Shown here: one piece after another, positions 10,392 to 20,567 of the stretch
Numbering within the stretch: the stretch's first letter is position 1
Layout of the letters: every line of letters begins with the position of its first letter
Assembly (NCBI RefSeq): GCF_900102105.1
Contig: NZ_FNBB01000005.1
Location: 186,001-250,000, forward strand
Direction of reading: 5' to 3'
DNA from: Agrobacterium pusense
Lineage (GTDB): Bacteria; Pseudomonadota; Alphaproteobacteria; Rhizobiales; Rhizobiaceae
DNA length: 64,000 nucleotides
The notes under the pieces: model-generated
What the model saw: only the letters and a program-made list of their open reading frames with translations
Databases searched by the model: none
Told to the model about the DNA's origin: nothing
Program-made: the position numbers and the translations under genes

Positions 10392-10439
10392 GCCCACATC
10401 ATCGCCCAGCTTTGCTAAGCAGGCAATGATCGAATATTA

Positions 10440-10461
10440 AAAATAAAAAATTTTTTATTTT
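10440..10461. promoter_or_regulatory. 22-bp perfect AT palindrome in the gntR-gci divergent region
   Basis: The sequence consists only of A and T and is a perfect palindrome centred between 10450 and 10451 (AAAATAAAAAA and its complement). It lies about 50 bases upstream of the regulator and 210 upstream of gci. Possible roles are a bent UP-like promoter element, an operator or a bidirectional transcript end. Nothing in the sequence decides between these. Confidence 0.4.
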
Positions 10462-10665
10462 ACAAAATCCGTTTTTCTGTTAGCTCTGTCTGCCATCGGA
10501 AGCCGGCTGCCGGAGGAGGGCGGTCCGGCAATCCCCTGACGGTTTGACTCCTGCAACCATTGGACGCGGGAGATAACACGATTTCACCCGCCCAGTCGGC
10601 AAAGCGTGTTTCATAAAGGGACTTCCGGCTTTCCTCCCCAGAAGCGTTCAAGCATCGAGGAATGA

Positions 10666-11790
<1,125 letters not shown>

Positions 11791-11832
11791 AGCAGCGGTA
11801 TACAGCCCGGATTTTAACGGAGGGAAGCACGT

Positions 11833-11950
11833 CCTCCGTCATGCCGGACTAGATCCGGCATCCAGCCACGGCGCGTCTACGCCGTAAAAAGACTCTTTCG
11901 CGATCAAAGACTTGATCGCGCTGGACCCCGGATCAAGTCCGGGGTGACGG
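11833..11950. repeat. 118-bp palindromic intergenic repeat, copy 1
   Basis: Four successive inverted repeats fill the gap between gci and the LLM oxidoreductase gene: ATGCCGGACTAGATCCGGCAT at 11841-11861, ACGGCG/CGCCGT starting at 11868, GCGATCAA/TTGATCGC at 11900-11919, and a CCCCGGA/TCCGGGG stem at 11926-11944. A second copy of equal length lies in the opposite orientation at 60284-60401. This looks like a rhizobial intergenic mosaic or palindromic element (RIME/REP type). It lies between convergent genes and may form a structured transcript end. Confidence 0.85.
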
Positions 11951-11977
11951 CGTGTGGATGATACGATTTTTCCAGAT

Positions 11978-13000
11978 TTAGCGCCAGCCAAGTGCCGGCG
12001 CTACCTGCTTCAGGATGGTTTCGATCACATGGGCGCTGTAATCGACGCCCAACTGGTTCGGCACGGTCAGCAGCAGCGTGTCAGCTTCGGCGATGGCTTC
12101 ATCGGCCTTCAGCTGTTCGATCAGCTTTTCCGGTTCGGCGGCATAGCTGCGTCCGAAGATCGCACGCGTCTTGTCGTCGATATAGCCGATCTTGTCGTCG
12201 CCTTCGTTACCGTAACCGAAATAGGCGCGGTCGCGATCATTGACGAGGGCGAAGATGCTGCGGCTGACGGAGACGCGTGGCTCACGCGCATGTCCGGCCT
12301 CCTTCCAGGCTTCCCGGAACGTGCGGATCTGCTGCGCCTGCTGGACGTGGAAAGGCTCACCGGTTTCGTCCGTCTTCAGCGTGGAGCTTTGCAGGTTCAT
12401 GCCAAGCTTTGCCGCCCACACTGCCGTTGCATTGGAGCTCGAGCCCCACCAGATGCGCTCGCGCAAGCCTTCGGAATGCGGCTCCAGCCGCAGAAGACCC
12501 GGCGGGTTGGGGAACATCGGCCGCGGGTTCGGCTCGGCAAAGCCTTCGCCCTTCAAAAGCTCGAGGAAGACCTCGGTGTGCTGACGCGCCATATCTTCTT
12601 CGCTCTGGCCCTCGGCCGGGCGATAACCGAAATAACGCCAGCCATCGATGACCTGCTCCGGCGAGCCCCGGCTGATGCCGAGCTGCAGGCGTCCACCGGC
12701 GATGAGGTCGGCCGAACCGGCGTCCTCCACCATGTAGAACGGGTTTTCGTAACGCATATCGATGACGCCGGTGCCGATCTCGATCTTTTTCGTGCGGGCG
12801 CCGACGGCGGCCAGAAGCGGGAAGGGTGAGGCCAGCTGACGGGCGAAGTGGTGCACACGGAAATAGGCGCCGTCAGCCCCCAGTTCTTCTGCGGCCACGG
12901 CGAGGTCTATCGACTGCAGCAGCGTATCGGCTGCCGAGCGGGTCTGCGACTGGGGGGAGGGCGTCCAGTGGCCGAAGGATAGGAATCCGATCTTTTTCAT
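11978..13000 (-). CDS. LLM-class flavin-dependent oxidoreductase (luciferase-like)
   Basis: A 340-residue protein of the bacterial luciferase-like monooxygenase superfamily: a TIM barrel with MKKIGFLSFGHW at the start, YFRVHHFARQLASPFPLL at about 60-80, then IEIGTGVIDMRYENPFYMVEDAG and LQLGISRGSPEQV, the usual family landmarks. The start at 13000 is preferred over an upstream in-frame ATG because GGAAGG lies six bases before it. It probably uses reduced FMN or F420-like cofactor on an unknown substrate. It sits alone, tail to tail with gci and the repeat. Confidence 0.8.
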   Translation of the reverse strand: MKKIGFLSFGHWTPSPQSQTRSAADTLLQSIDLAVAAEELGADGAYFRVHHFARQLASPFPLLAAVGARTKKIEIGTGVIDMRYENPFYMVEDAGSADLIAGGRLQLGISRGSPEQVIDGWRYFGYRPAEGQSEEDMARQHTEVFLELLKGEGFAEPNPRPMFPNPPGLLRLEPHSEGLRERIWWGSSSNATAVWAAKLGMNLQSSTLKTDETGEPFHVQQAQQIRTFREAWKEAGHAREPRVSVSRSIFALVNDRDRAYFGYGNEGDDKIGYIDDKTRAIFGRSYAAEPEKLIEQLKADEAIAEADTLLLTVPNQLGVDYSAHVIETILKQVAPALGWR

Positions 13001-13133
13001 AATGACCTTCCAGATTTGGAGGATGTCCGCTAGTGCAGCGACATCGTTGTTGTCCCTCATATAAGCAACGGCGCAGATCCTCCAACCTGCGAGACGAAGA
13101 CAGGGTGTCGCCGAAATGTGAACGATCGCGACT

Positions 13134-14051
13134 TCAGACCATGATGCCGCGCTTGAGAATAAAGAGCTTTTCGTGGGCGCGCGCGGTGGTGAGGATGAAA
13201 TCCATCAAGGAGCGCACCCGTGGCACATTGGCAAAGTCCTGATGGCTGGTGAGCCAGTAACCTCGCCGCAGCTCGACCTCACCCGGAAGCACCATCTGCA
13301 AATCCGGAAAGCGCGCGGCGATGAAATTCGGCAGGATGCAAAGCCCTCGGCCACCAAGCGTGGCGGTCAGTTGCGCAAAAATGCTCGAAGACTGGAAATT
13401 TGGCCGCAGGCCCGGAAGCACATCGCGCATGTAATCGAGGCCGGGTGAAAAGATCAGATCCTGCACGTAGCCGATGAAGAAGTGGTCGAGCAGGTCTTCC
13501 CGCTTCGTAATTTTCGGCTGTCCGGCGAGATAGGACCGTGAGGCGTAAATATGCAGCGTGTAATCGATGATCTGTTCATTGATATAGGGACCGGCCTTCG
13601 GCGGATCGAGCGTGACAGCCACATCCGCCTCCTTTCGGGAAAGCGCCATGATCTGCTGGATCGTCACCATTTCCACCATGATGTGGGGATGGGTGGCGGC
13701 GAAGTCCTTCAGCCTCTCGACGAAGAAAAAATTGGAAAAACCTTCGGGAGCGCTCAGGCGCACAACGCCGCGCAGCAGGCTGCCGCTTTCGGAAATATCC
13801 GATTGCAGCCGTTCAGCCTCTGCCTCTATGCGCTCGACGGTATCGACCAGTCGCCGCCCCACCGTCGTCAGCTCATACCCGCGCGGGTTCCGCTCGAAGA
13901 GCTTGGTTTTAAGCGAAAATTCCAGCCGGTCGATATGGCGGGAGACGGTGGCGTGGCTGGTGCGCAGGCTTCTGGCGGCGGATGAGAGCTGTCCGGTGCG
14001 GGCCACGGCCAGGAAATATTGCAGGTCGTCCCAGGTGAAAGGGGTGGCCAT
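13134..14051 (-). CDS. LysR-family transcriptional regulator
   Basis: A 305-residue LysR regulator. The N-terminal helix-turn-helix is in TGQLSSAARSLRTSHATVSRHIDRLE (about 19-44); the effector domain follows from about 90. It is divergent from the branched-chain-type transporter operon at 14264, with 212 bases between. That gap holds two inverted repeats that could be its binding sites. The most direct inference is that it controls the importer and the ketone-body genes behind it; the inducer is unknown. Confidence 0.85.
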   Translation of the reverse strand: MATPFTWDDLQYFLAVARTGQLSSAARSLRTSHATVSRHIDRLEFSLKTKLFERNPRGYELTTVGRRLVDTVERIEAEAERLQSDISESGSLLRGVVRLSAPEGFSNFFFVERLKDFAATHPHIMVEMVTIQQIMALSRKEADVAVTLDPPKAGPYINEQIIDYTLHIYASRSYLAGQPKITKREDLLDHFFIGYVQDLIFSPGLDYMRDVLPGLRPNFQSSSIFAQLTATLGGRGLCILPNFIAARFPDLQMVLPGEVELRRGYWLTSHQDFANVPRVRSLMDFILTTARAHEKLFILKRGIMV

Positions 14052-14084
14052 AATTGTCTCCCATCAAGAGTTCTGTACAAAAAT

Positions 14085-14099
14085 GAACAGTTCCTGTTC
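14085..14099. promoter_or_regulatory. Inverted repeat GAACAG-TTC-CTGTTC, candidate LysR operator
   Basis: A perfect 6-bp inverted repeat with a 3-base spacer in the divergent region, preceded by a further CTGTAC half-site at about 14073. It lies 34 bases upstream of the LysR start codon, a position where an autoregulatory site would be expected. Function is inferred from position only. Confidence 0.45.
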
Positions 14100-14111
14100 G
14101 CAATTTGATGA

Positions 14112-14129
14112 TGACACGCTCTTGTGTCA
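14112..14129. promoter_or_regulatory. Inverted repeat TGACAC-N6-GTGTCA
   Basis: A second perfect inverted repeat in the same divergent region, 18 bp in total, about 135 bases before the binding-protein gene. It may be an operator for the LysR protein or for a second regulator with a different recognition sequence. Confidence 0.4.
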
Positions 14130-14263
14130 ACGGCCGAATTCGAGAAGTCTACGCTTAGGATGCGCCGCTTTGAGGAGGGCGGTGCGGCCATTCATGTGCA
14201 GGGTTTCGGTTCACCGCTGCACAGACAATCTGAGGCTCGCAATCATCTCTGGGAGGAGAAGTC

Positions 14264-15472
14264 ATGCGCAAGAGTATCGTTTTATCCACGGCCATGGCAC
14301 TGGCCGCCGGCACCGCCGCTTATGCCGCCGAGATTTCGGACGGCAAGGTCAAGATCGGTATCCTGAACGACCAGTCCGGCGTTTACGCCAATTTCGGCGG
14401 CAAATACTCCTATGAAGCCGCGAAGATGGCGGTTGAGGATTTTGGCGGCAAGGTGCTTGGCGCGCCCGTGGAAGTGGTAACGGCTGACCACCAGAACAAG
14501 GCGGATGTCGCCTCCAACATTGCCCGCCAATGGTACGACACCGAACAGGTCGATTCGATCATGGAACTGACCTCGTCGTCTGTCGGCCTTGCCGTGCAGG
14601 CACTTTCGAAGGACAAAAAGAAGATCACCGTCAACACCGGTGCTGCCACCACCGAGCTGACCGGCAAGCAGTGCAGCCCTTATGGTTTTCATTGGGCCTA
14701 TGACACCTATTCGCTGGCTGTCGGCACCGGTGGCGCACTCGTCAAACAGGGCGGCGACAGCTGGTTCTTCCTGACAGCCGACTATGCCTTCGGTTATTCG
14801 CTGGAAGAAAATACGTCCAATTTCGTCAAGGCTAACGGCGGCAAGGTGCTTGGCTCCGTCCGCCATCCGCTCGCAACCACCGACTATTCGTCCTTCCTGC
14901 TGCAGGCGCAGTCTTCGGGCGCGAAGGTTATCGGTCTTGCCAATGCCGGTCTCGACACCTCCAACGCCATCAAACAGGCTGCGGAATTCGGTATCGTTGC
15001 AGGTGGCCAGCGCCTTGCAGCGCTTCTCTTCACGCTTGCAGAAGTCCATGGCCTCGGCCTTGAGGCAGCTCAAGGGCTGACACTGACGGAAGGTTTTTAT
15101 TGGGATCGCGACGATGAATCGCGCAAGTTTGGTGAGCGCTTCAAGGAACGCACCGGGGCCATGCCGAACATGGTTCACACCGGCACCTATTCCGCTGTCT
15201 TGCATTATCTGAAGGCGATCGAAAAGGCCGGCACCGACGATGCGGACGCCGTCGCCAAGGCCATGAAGGAAATGGCTGTCAACGACGTCTTCGCCAAGGA
15301 CGGCCATGTGGCCGCCAACGGCCGCATGATCCACGACATGTATCTCATGGAAGTGAAGAAGCCGGACGAAAGCAAGCAGCCGTGGGATTATTACAAGGTA
15401 CTTGCCACCATCCCCGGCAAGGAAGCCTTCATGGACCCCGCAAAGAGCGGTTGCCCGCTGGTAACGCAGTAA
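14264..15472 (+). CDS. Branched-chain-type ABC importer periplasmic binding protein
   Basis: A 402-residue periplasmic binding protein of the LivJ/type I fold. A signal peptide (RKSIVLSTAMALAAGTAAYA) precedes the mature start AEISDGKVKIGILNDQSG. The body contains the expected AAKMAVEDFGG, VEVVTADHQNKADVA and FFLTADYAFGYS segments. The ATG has GGGAGGAGA upstream. It heads a long operon running to 24194. Proteins of this subgroup bind many small acids and amides besides branched amino acids; the catabolic genes downstream suggest a 3-hydroxy or keto acid ligand, which is inference. Confidence 0.88.
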   Translation: MRKSIVLSTAMALAAGTAAYAAEISDGKVKIGILNDQSGVYANFGGKYSYEAAKMAVEDFGGKVLGAPVEVVTADHQNKADVASNIARQWYDTEQVDSIMELTSSSVGLAVQALSKDKKKITVNTGAATTELTGKQCSPYGFHWAYDTYSLAVGTGGALVKQGGDSWFFLTADYAFGYSLEENTSNFVKANGGKVLGSVRHPLATTDYSSFLLQAQSSGAKVIGLANAGLDTSNAIKQAAEFGIVAGGQRLAALLFTLAEVHGLGLEAAQGLTLTEGFYWDRDDESRKFGERFKERTGAMPNMVHTGTYSAVLHYLKAIEKAGTDDADAVAKAMKEMAVNDVFAKDGHVAANGRMIHDMYLMEVKKPDESKQPWDYYKVLATIPGKEAFMDPAKSGCPLVTQ

Positions 15473-15497
15473 AGAAGAATAAAAAGGGGAAAGCTTG

Positions 15498-16283
15498 ATG
15501 ACGATCGCTCCCGCCCTTGCCGGGCAGGCCGAACCTCGCGTCGTTCTTTCGGCGCGCGGTCTCTCCAAGACCTTCGGCGCATTCGCGGCCGTGAAAAACG
15601 TCGATCTCGACGTCCACCATGCCCGCGTGCATGCGCTTATCGGTCCGAACGGTGCCGGCAAAACCACGGTTTTCAACCTGTTGACCAAGTTTCTCCAGCC
15701 GACAGGCGGGGCGATCACCTTCATGGGAACGGATATAACAAAAACGCCACCGGACAAGGTGGCGCGTCTCGGCCTCGTCAGGTCTTTCCAGATATCGGCG
15801 GTGTTTCCGCATCTGACAGTTCTGGAAAACGTGCGGGTGGCATTGCAGCGGCCCAACAGCCTTGCAACGCAGTTCTGGCTGCCGCTCTCTTCGCTGGACA
15901 GGCTGAATGCACGCGCCGAGGAGCTGATCTCCATGGTGGGCCTCACGCGGGAAAAACACGCGCTTGCGGCCGATCTGTCTTACGGCCGCAAGCGGGTTCT
16001 CGAAATCGCTACTACGCTGGCGCTTGATCCCAAAGTTCTGCTGCTGGACGAGCCGATGGCGGGCATGGGTGGAGAAGATGTCTCGCATGTGGCCGAGCTT
16101 ATTCGTGAGGTGGCAAAGACCCGCGCGGTGCTGATGGTCGAACATAATCTGAAGGTCGTGGCCGATATCTGCCATCACGTTACTGTTCTGCAGCGTGGAG
16201 AAATTCTGGCTGAGGGCGATTATGCCACGGTTTCTGCCGATCCGCGCGTGCGCACGGCCTATATGGGCACGGAGGAGGCTTGA
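15498..16283 (+). CDS. Branched-chain-type ABC importer ATPase, LivG-like
   Basis: A 261-residue ABC ATPase. Walker A is GPNGAGKTTVFNLL, and the signature region is LSYGRKRVLEIATTL, the variant used by LivG proteins in place of LSGGQ. Walker B reads VLLLDEPMAGMG, followed by MVEHNLKVV. The ATG at 15498 is preferred to the preceding TTG because GGGGA lies at proper distance. It comes 25 bases after the binding-protein gene and one base before the LivF-like gene. Confidence 0.9.
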   Translation: MTIAPALAGQAEPRVVLSARGLSKTFGAFAAVKNVDLDVHHARVHALIGPNGAGKTTVFNLLTKFLQPTGGAITFMGTDITKTPPDKVARLGLVRSFQISAVFPHLTVLENVRVALQRPNSLATQFWLPLSSLDRLNARAEELISMVGLTREKHALAADLSYGRKRVLEIATTLALDPKVLLLDEPMAGMGGEDVSHVAELIREVAKTRAVLMVEHNLKVVADICHHVTVLQRGEILAEGDYATVSADPRVRTAYMGTEEA

Positions 16284-16284
16284 T

Positions 16285-16986
16285 ATGGCGGCGATGCTCG
16301 AAGTCTCCAACCTGAAATCCTGGTATGGCGAAAGCCAGGCGCTGCACGGCGTCGATCTGACGGTCGGCGAGGGCGAAACCATCACCATTCTCGGCCGCAA
16401 TGGCGTGGGCAAGACCACGACCTTGCGAACCATCATGGGCATCATCCGCAACCGCAAGGGCGTCATCAAGCTCGGCGGCAAGGATCTTATGCCGGTGCCG
16501 CTGCATCGTACGGCGAAATACGGCCTCGGTTTCGTGCCGGAGGAGCGCGGCATCTTCGCGACCCTGAGTGTTGAGGAAAACCTGAAGCTGCCGCCCGTCG
16601 TCGCGTCCGGCGGCATGACGCTCGATGAAATCTACGAGCTGTTTCCCAATCTTTACGAACGCCGCACCAGCCCCGGCACGAAGCTCTCCGGTGGCGAGCA
16701 GCAGATGCTGGCCATGGCGCGCATCCTGCGCACCGGCGTCAAGGTGCTGCTGCTGGATGAGCCGACCGAAGGGCTTGCCCCCGTCATCGTACAGCGCATT
16801 GGAGAGGTTTTGCAGAAGCTGAAGAGCCGCGGCATGACCGTGGTTCTGGTGGAGCAGAATTTCCGGTTTGCGAGCCGTATCGCCGATCGCTTCTACCTCA
16901 TGGACCACGGCCAGATGGTCGGGGATTTTCCGGTGGCGGAGCTTTCCGCCCGCATGGGGGAGCTTAACAAGGTGCTGGGGGTTTAA
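16285..16986 (+). CDS. Branched-chain-type ABC importer ATPase, LivF-like
   Basis: A 233-residue ABC ATPase, the usual LivF length. Walker A is GRNGVGKTTTLRTIMG, the LivF-typical FVPEERGIFATLSVEENL follows, the signature is LSGGEQQMLAMAR and Walker B VLLLDEPTEGLAP. The MVLVEQNF segment resembles the family's VEQN H-loop region. The start codon comes one base after the LivG-like stop. An open frame reaching 90 bases further back lies inside the previous gene and is not the start. Confidence 0.9.
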   Translation: MAAMLEVSNLKSWYGESQALHGVDLTVGEGETITILGRNGVGKTTTLRTIMGIIRNRKGVIKLGGKDLMPVPLHRTAKYGLGFVPEERGIFATLSVEENLKLPPVVASGGMTLDEIYELFPNLYERRTSPGTKLSGGEQQMLAMARILRTGVKVLLLDEPTEGLAPVIVQRIGEVLQKLKSRGMTVVLVEQNFRFASRIADRFYLMDHGQMVGDFPVAELSARMGELNKVLGV

Positions 16987-16988
16987 CC

Positions 16989-17876
16989 ATGACGATGATC
17001 TTCGGCGTTCCAATTCAGGCGCTCCTCGGGCAATTGCTGGTCGGCCTTATCAACGGCTCATTCTATGCGCTGCTGTCACTTGGGCTTGCTGTCATCTTCG
17101 GGCTGCTGCGCGTCATCAATTTTGCCCATGGCGCGCAATATATGCTCGGCGCTTTCGTCGCCTTTCTCGGCCTGCAATATTTCGGCATCAATTTCTGGGT
17201 GGCGCTCATCGTCACGCCGCTCGTCGTCGCGCTGTTCGGGGCGATCATCGAACGTTTCCTTCTGTCGCGGCTTTATGATCTCGATCCACTCTATGGTCTG
17301 CTCTTCACCTTCGGCCTGGCGCTGGTGGTGGAAGGCACGTTCCGGTGGCTTTACGGCGCGGCGGGCCAACCCTATTCGGTGCCGCGCGAACTCGCAGGCG
17401 GCACCAATCTCGGCTTCATGTTCCTGCCGAACTACCGCGCCTTCGTCGTCGTGATCTCGCTGATCGTGTGCATCGCCACCTGGGCCTTGATCGAAAAGAC
17501 GCGTCTCGGCTCCTATCTGCGCGCCGCGACGGAAAACCCGACCCTTGTGCAGGCTTTCGGCATCAATGTGCCTGTTCTGTTGACGCTCACCTACGCGCTC
17601 GGCGCCGGCCTTGCGGGTTTCACCGGCGTTCTCGCCGCCCCCATCTATCAGGTCTCGCCGCTGATGGGCACAAACCTCATCATCGTCGTCTTTGCGGTGG
17701 TGGTCGTTGGCGGCATGGGCTCGATCATGGGCGCCATCGTCACCGGCTACATGCTCGGTATCGCCGAGGGCCTCACCAAGGTGTTCTACCCTGAGGCCTC
17801 CAATATCGTCATCTTCGTCATCATGGCCTTTGTGCTGCTCATCCGCCCCGCCGGACTCTTCGGAAAGGACGCCTGA
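16989..17876 (+). CDS. Branched-chain-type ABC importer permease, LivH-like
   Basis: A 295-residue hydrophobic permease with about eight membrane segments. LINGSFYALLSLGLAVIFG near the N-terminus, INFAHGAQYMLGAF and the C-terminal GGMGSIMGAIVTGYMLGIAEG are hallmarks of LivH. It follows the LivF-like stop by two bases and ends one base before the LivM-like start. It forms the channel with LivM. Confidence 0.9.
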   Translation: MTMIFGVPIQALLGQLLVGLINGSFYALLSLGLAVIFGLLRVINFAHGAQYMLGAFVAFLGLQYFGINFWVALIVTPLVVALFGAIIERFLLSRLYDLDPLYGLLFTFGLALVVEGTFRWLYGAAGQPYSVPRELAGGTNLGFMFLPNYRAFVVVISLIVCIATWALIEKTRLGSYLRAATENPTLVQAFGINVPVLLTLTYALGAGLAGFTGVLAAPIYQVSPLMGTNLIIVVFAVVVVGGMGSIMGAIVTGYMLGIAEGLTKVFYPEASNIVIFVIMAFVLLIRPAGLFGKDA

Positions 17877-17877
17877 T

Positions 17878-18885
17878 ATGTCCAAAGCCACCCATAGCCC
17901 GACAGCCGGCGCAATGCCGCGGACGGAAGTATCGACGACGGCAGCAACCATCAAGACGGTGCTCATTCTGGCCGGGCTTGCCATTCTCATCGCCGCGCCG
18001 ATGTTCGTTTATCCGATCTTTCTGATGAAGCTTCTCTGCTTTGCGCTCTTTGCCTGCGCCTTCAATCTGCTGATCGGTTATACCGGGCTGCTTTCCTTCG
18101 GCCATGCGGCATTCTTTGGCGGCGCCGCCTATTTCACCGCCTATTCCGTGAAGGAATGGGGTGTCACACCGGAAATTGGTCTGGTCATCGGCATGGCCGG
18201 TGCCGCTCTCCTCGGCCTTGTCATCGGCTTTTTCGCCATTCGCCGACAGGGCATCTATTTCGCCATGATCACACTCGCCTTGTCGCAGATGTTCTATTTC
18301 TTCTGCCTGCAAGCGCCGTTCACTCATGGAGAGGACGGCCTGCAGGGCGTGCCGCGCGGCCATCTCTTCGGTATTCTCGATCTCAATGGTCCGCTCAATA
18401 TCTATTACACGGTGCTTGCCGCCTTCGTGTTGGCGCTGCTGGTCATCTGGCGTTTCGTCAATTCGCCGTTCGGCATGATCCTGAAGTCGATCCGTGAAAA
18501 TGAGCAACGCGCCATTTCACTCGGCTATAGCGTGCAGCGCTACAAGCTCGGCGCCTTCGTCATGTCGGCGGCGCTCGCCGGGCTTGCTGGCGGGCTGAAG
18601 GCGCTGGTGTTCCAGTTCGCGACGCTGACAGACGTGACATGGCAGATGTCCGGTGAAGTGATCCTGATGACGCTGCTCGGCGGCATCGGCACCATGATCG
18701 GCCCGATTTTCGGCGCAGGCCTTGTCGTGACCCTGCAGAACTATCTCGCGACCTCGGACTTCCCGGTCACCATCATTACCGGCCTCGTCTTCATGGCCTG
18801 CGTTCTGGTGTTCCGTCGCGGTCTGATCGGTGAATTTTATGCTTCCCGGCTGGGGCGGAAACTCGGCTTTCAGCACCGCAGCTAG
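17878..18885 (+). CDS. Branched-chain-type ABC importer permease, LivM-like
   Basis: A 335-residue permease with a 35-residue soluble N-terminus and about eight membrane segments. The NLLIGYTGLLSFGHAAFFG stretch and the later GGIGTMIGPIFGAGLV are typical of LivM. The ATG lies one base after the LivH-like stop. A small GC hairpin in the 73-base gap after it may protect the transporter message from the catabolic part of the operon. Confidence 0.9.
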   Translation: MSKATHSPTAGAMPRTEVSTTAATIKTVLILAGLAILIAAPMFVYPIFLMKLLCFALFACAFNLLIGYTGLLSFGHAAFFGGAAYFTAYSVKEWGVTPEIGLVIGMAGAALLGLVIGFFAIRRQGIYFAMITLALSQMFYFFCLQAPFTHGEDGLQGVPRGHLFGILDLNGPLNIYYTVLAAFVLALLVIWRFVNSPFGMILKSIRENEQRAISLGYSVQRYKLGAFVMSAALAGLAGGLKALVFQFATLTDVTWQMSGEVILMTLLGGIGTMIGPIFGAGLVVTLQNYLATSDFPVTIITGLVFMACVLVFRRGLIGEFYASRLGRKLGFQHRS

Positions 18886-18914
18886 CCAATTTTGAAAACA
18901 CCTGAAAAGCCTCC

Positions 18915-18934
18915 CCGCGTTCGGGACAACGCGG
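18915..18934 (+). other. Intercistronic hairpin between transporter and catabolic genes
   Basis: CCGCGTT and AACGCGG form a 7-bp stem with a 6-base loop and no T run, so it is not a classical terminator. It lies between the LivM-like and GMC genes and could adjust relative expression of the two halves of the operon. Confidence 0.45.
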
Positions 18935-18958
18935 CAAGGATGGCGTGTGGAGAAGAGA

Positions 18959-20554
18959 ATGGGCGAATATGACTATATCGTCATCGGAGCGGGGAGCGCC
19001 GGATGCGTTCTCGCCAACCGCCTTTCGAAAGACCCGAACAACCGCGTGCTGCTTCTAGAAGCGGGCGGCAACGACAACTACCACTGGATCCATATTCCGG
19101 TTGGTTATCTCTATTGCATCAACAATCCACGCACGGACTGGTGTTTCAAGACGGCGGAAGAGCCTGGCCTGAATGGACGCGCGCTGATCTATCCGCGCGG
19201 CAAGGTACTGGGCGGCTGCTCCTCCATCAACGGCATGATCTATATGCGCGGGCAGGCACGGGACTACGACGTCTGGCGGCAGCTTGGCTGCGAAGGCTGG
19301 GGCTGGAACGACATCCTGCCCTATTTCCTGAAGTCTGAAGATTTTTATCGCGGCAAGAGTGACCTGCATTCCAGCGGGGGCGAGTGGCGTGTGGAAAAGG
19401 CCCGCGTGCGCTGGGATGTGCTTGATGCCTTCCAGAAGGCGGCAGGAGAAGCGGGTATTCCCGCGACTGACGATTTCAACCGCGGAGACAATGAAGGGGC
19501 CGGTTACTTCGATGTCAACCAGCGGGCGGGCTGGCGCTGGAACACGGCGAAAGCATTCCTGAAACCGGTGCTTGGCCGCAAGAACCTCACCGTTTTGACC
19601 AAGGCCCATGTCAAACGGCTCATCATCGAAGAAGACCGGGTGACGGGTGTCGAATTCCATCATGACGGCGTCCTGAAAAAAATGCGGGCGCGGCGCGAAA
19701 CCGTGCTGTCCGCCGGCGCAATCGGCTCGCCGCATGTTCTGGAGCTTTCCGGGGTCGGCCGTGGGGATGTGTTGCAGGCTGCCGGTATCGATACGGTGGC
19801 GGAGGTCCAGGGTGTGGGCGAGAACCTGCAGGACCATCTGCAGCTGCGCATGGTCTACAAGGTCTCCGGTGTTCTGACGCTCAATGAGCGGGCCTCGACG
19901 CTCTTCGGCAAGGCGCGGATCGGCCTGGAATATGCGCTGACGCGCTCCGGGCCGATGTCCATGGCGCCGAGCCAGCTCGGTGTCTTCACCCGCTCTTCTC
20001 CGGAAAAGGAAACCGCTGATCTGGAGTATCATGTGCAGCCGGTTTCGCTCGACAAGTTCGGGGATCCGGTTCACACTTTTCCCGCCATAACGGCAAGCGT
20101 CTGCAATCTGCGGCCGGAAAGCCGTGGCTCAGTGCATGTGAAAGGACCGGATTTCGCCATGCAACCGGAAATCCGCCCGAACTACCTTTCCACTGAAGGC
20201 GACCGGAAGGTGGCCATAGATGCCATGCGGCTGACGCGCCGCATCGTCGCCCAGCCGGCCTTTTCCCGCTTCAGGCCGGAGGAATACCGGCCCGGCCCCT
20301 CCTTCGAAAACGACAATGATCTTGCCAAGGCGGCAGGTGATATCGGCACCACCATCTTCCACCCTGTCGGCACGCTGCGCATGGGGTCGGATATGGAAAG
20401 TGTCGTTGATGCGCGCCTGAAGTTCCGCCGCCTCGCCGGGCTGCGCGTCGCCGATGCCTCGGTGATGCCGCGCATTACATCCGGAAATACCAATTCGCCG
20501 ACGATCATGATTGCCGAAAAGGCCGCCGACATGATCCTTGCGGATAATCGCTGA
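18959..20554 (+). CDS. GMC-family FAD oxidoreductase (choline/alcohol dehydrogenase-like)
   Basis: A 531-residue glucose-methanol-choline oxidoreductase. The FAD motif is [17 protein letters not shown] at the N-terminus, GMC signature 1 is in [17 protein letters not shown] and signature 2 in [17 protein letters not shown]. The C-terminal catalytic region has [10 protein letters not shown] and [15 protein letters not shown]. The ATG at 18959 is chosen over a GTG at 18947 because GGAGAAGAG precedes it. The best family match is the alcohol/choline dehydrogenase branch. Within this operon it may oxidise an imported alcohol or hydroxy acid to an aldehyde or keto acid; the substrate is not known. 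Confidence 0.88.
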   Translation: MGEYDYIVIGAGSAGCVLANRLSKDPNNRVLLLEAGGNDNYHWIHIPVGYLYCINNPRTDWCFKTAEEPGLNGRALIYPRGKVLGGCSSINGMIYMRGQARDYDVWRQLGCEGWGWNDILPYFLKSEDFYRGKSDLHSSGGEWRVEKARVRWDVLDAFQKAAGEAGIPATDDFNRGDNEGAGYFDVNQRAGWRWNTAKAFLKPVLGRKNLTVLTKAHVKRLIIEEDRVTGVEFHHDGVLKKMRARRETVLSAGAIGSPHVLELSGVGRGDVLQAAGIDTVAEVQGVGENLQDHLQLRMVYKVSGVLTLNERASTLFGKARIGLEYALTRSGPMSMAPSQLGVFTRSSPEKETADLEYHVQPVSLDKFGDPVHTFPAITASVCNLRPESRGSVHVKGPDFAMQPEIRPNYLSTEGDRKVAIDAMRLTRRIVAQPAFSRFRPEEYRPGPSFENDNDLAKAAGDIGTTIFHPVGTLRMGSDMESVVDARLKFRRLAGLRVADASVMPRITSGNTNSPTIMIAEKAADMILADNR

Positions 20555-20567
20555 AAGGAACCTACCG

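Noticed and set aside
10440-10461. AT palindrome as a transcription terminator
   Set aside because: It has no GC stem and lies upstream, not downstream, of the flanking genes; kept only as a possible regulatory element.
14282-15946. 554-residue minus-strand open frame
   Set aside because: Antisense to the binding-protein and LivG-like genes, which have clear domains; no protein-like composition.
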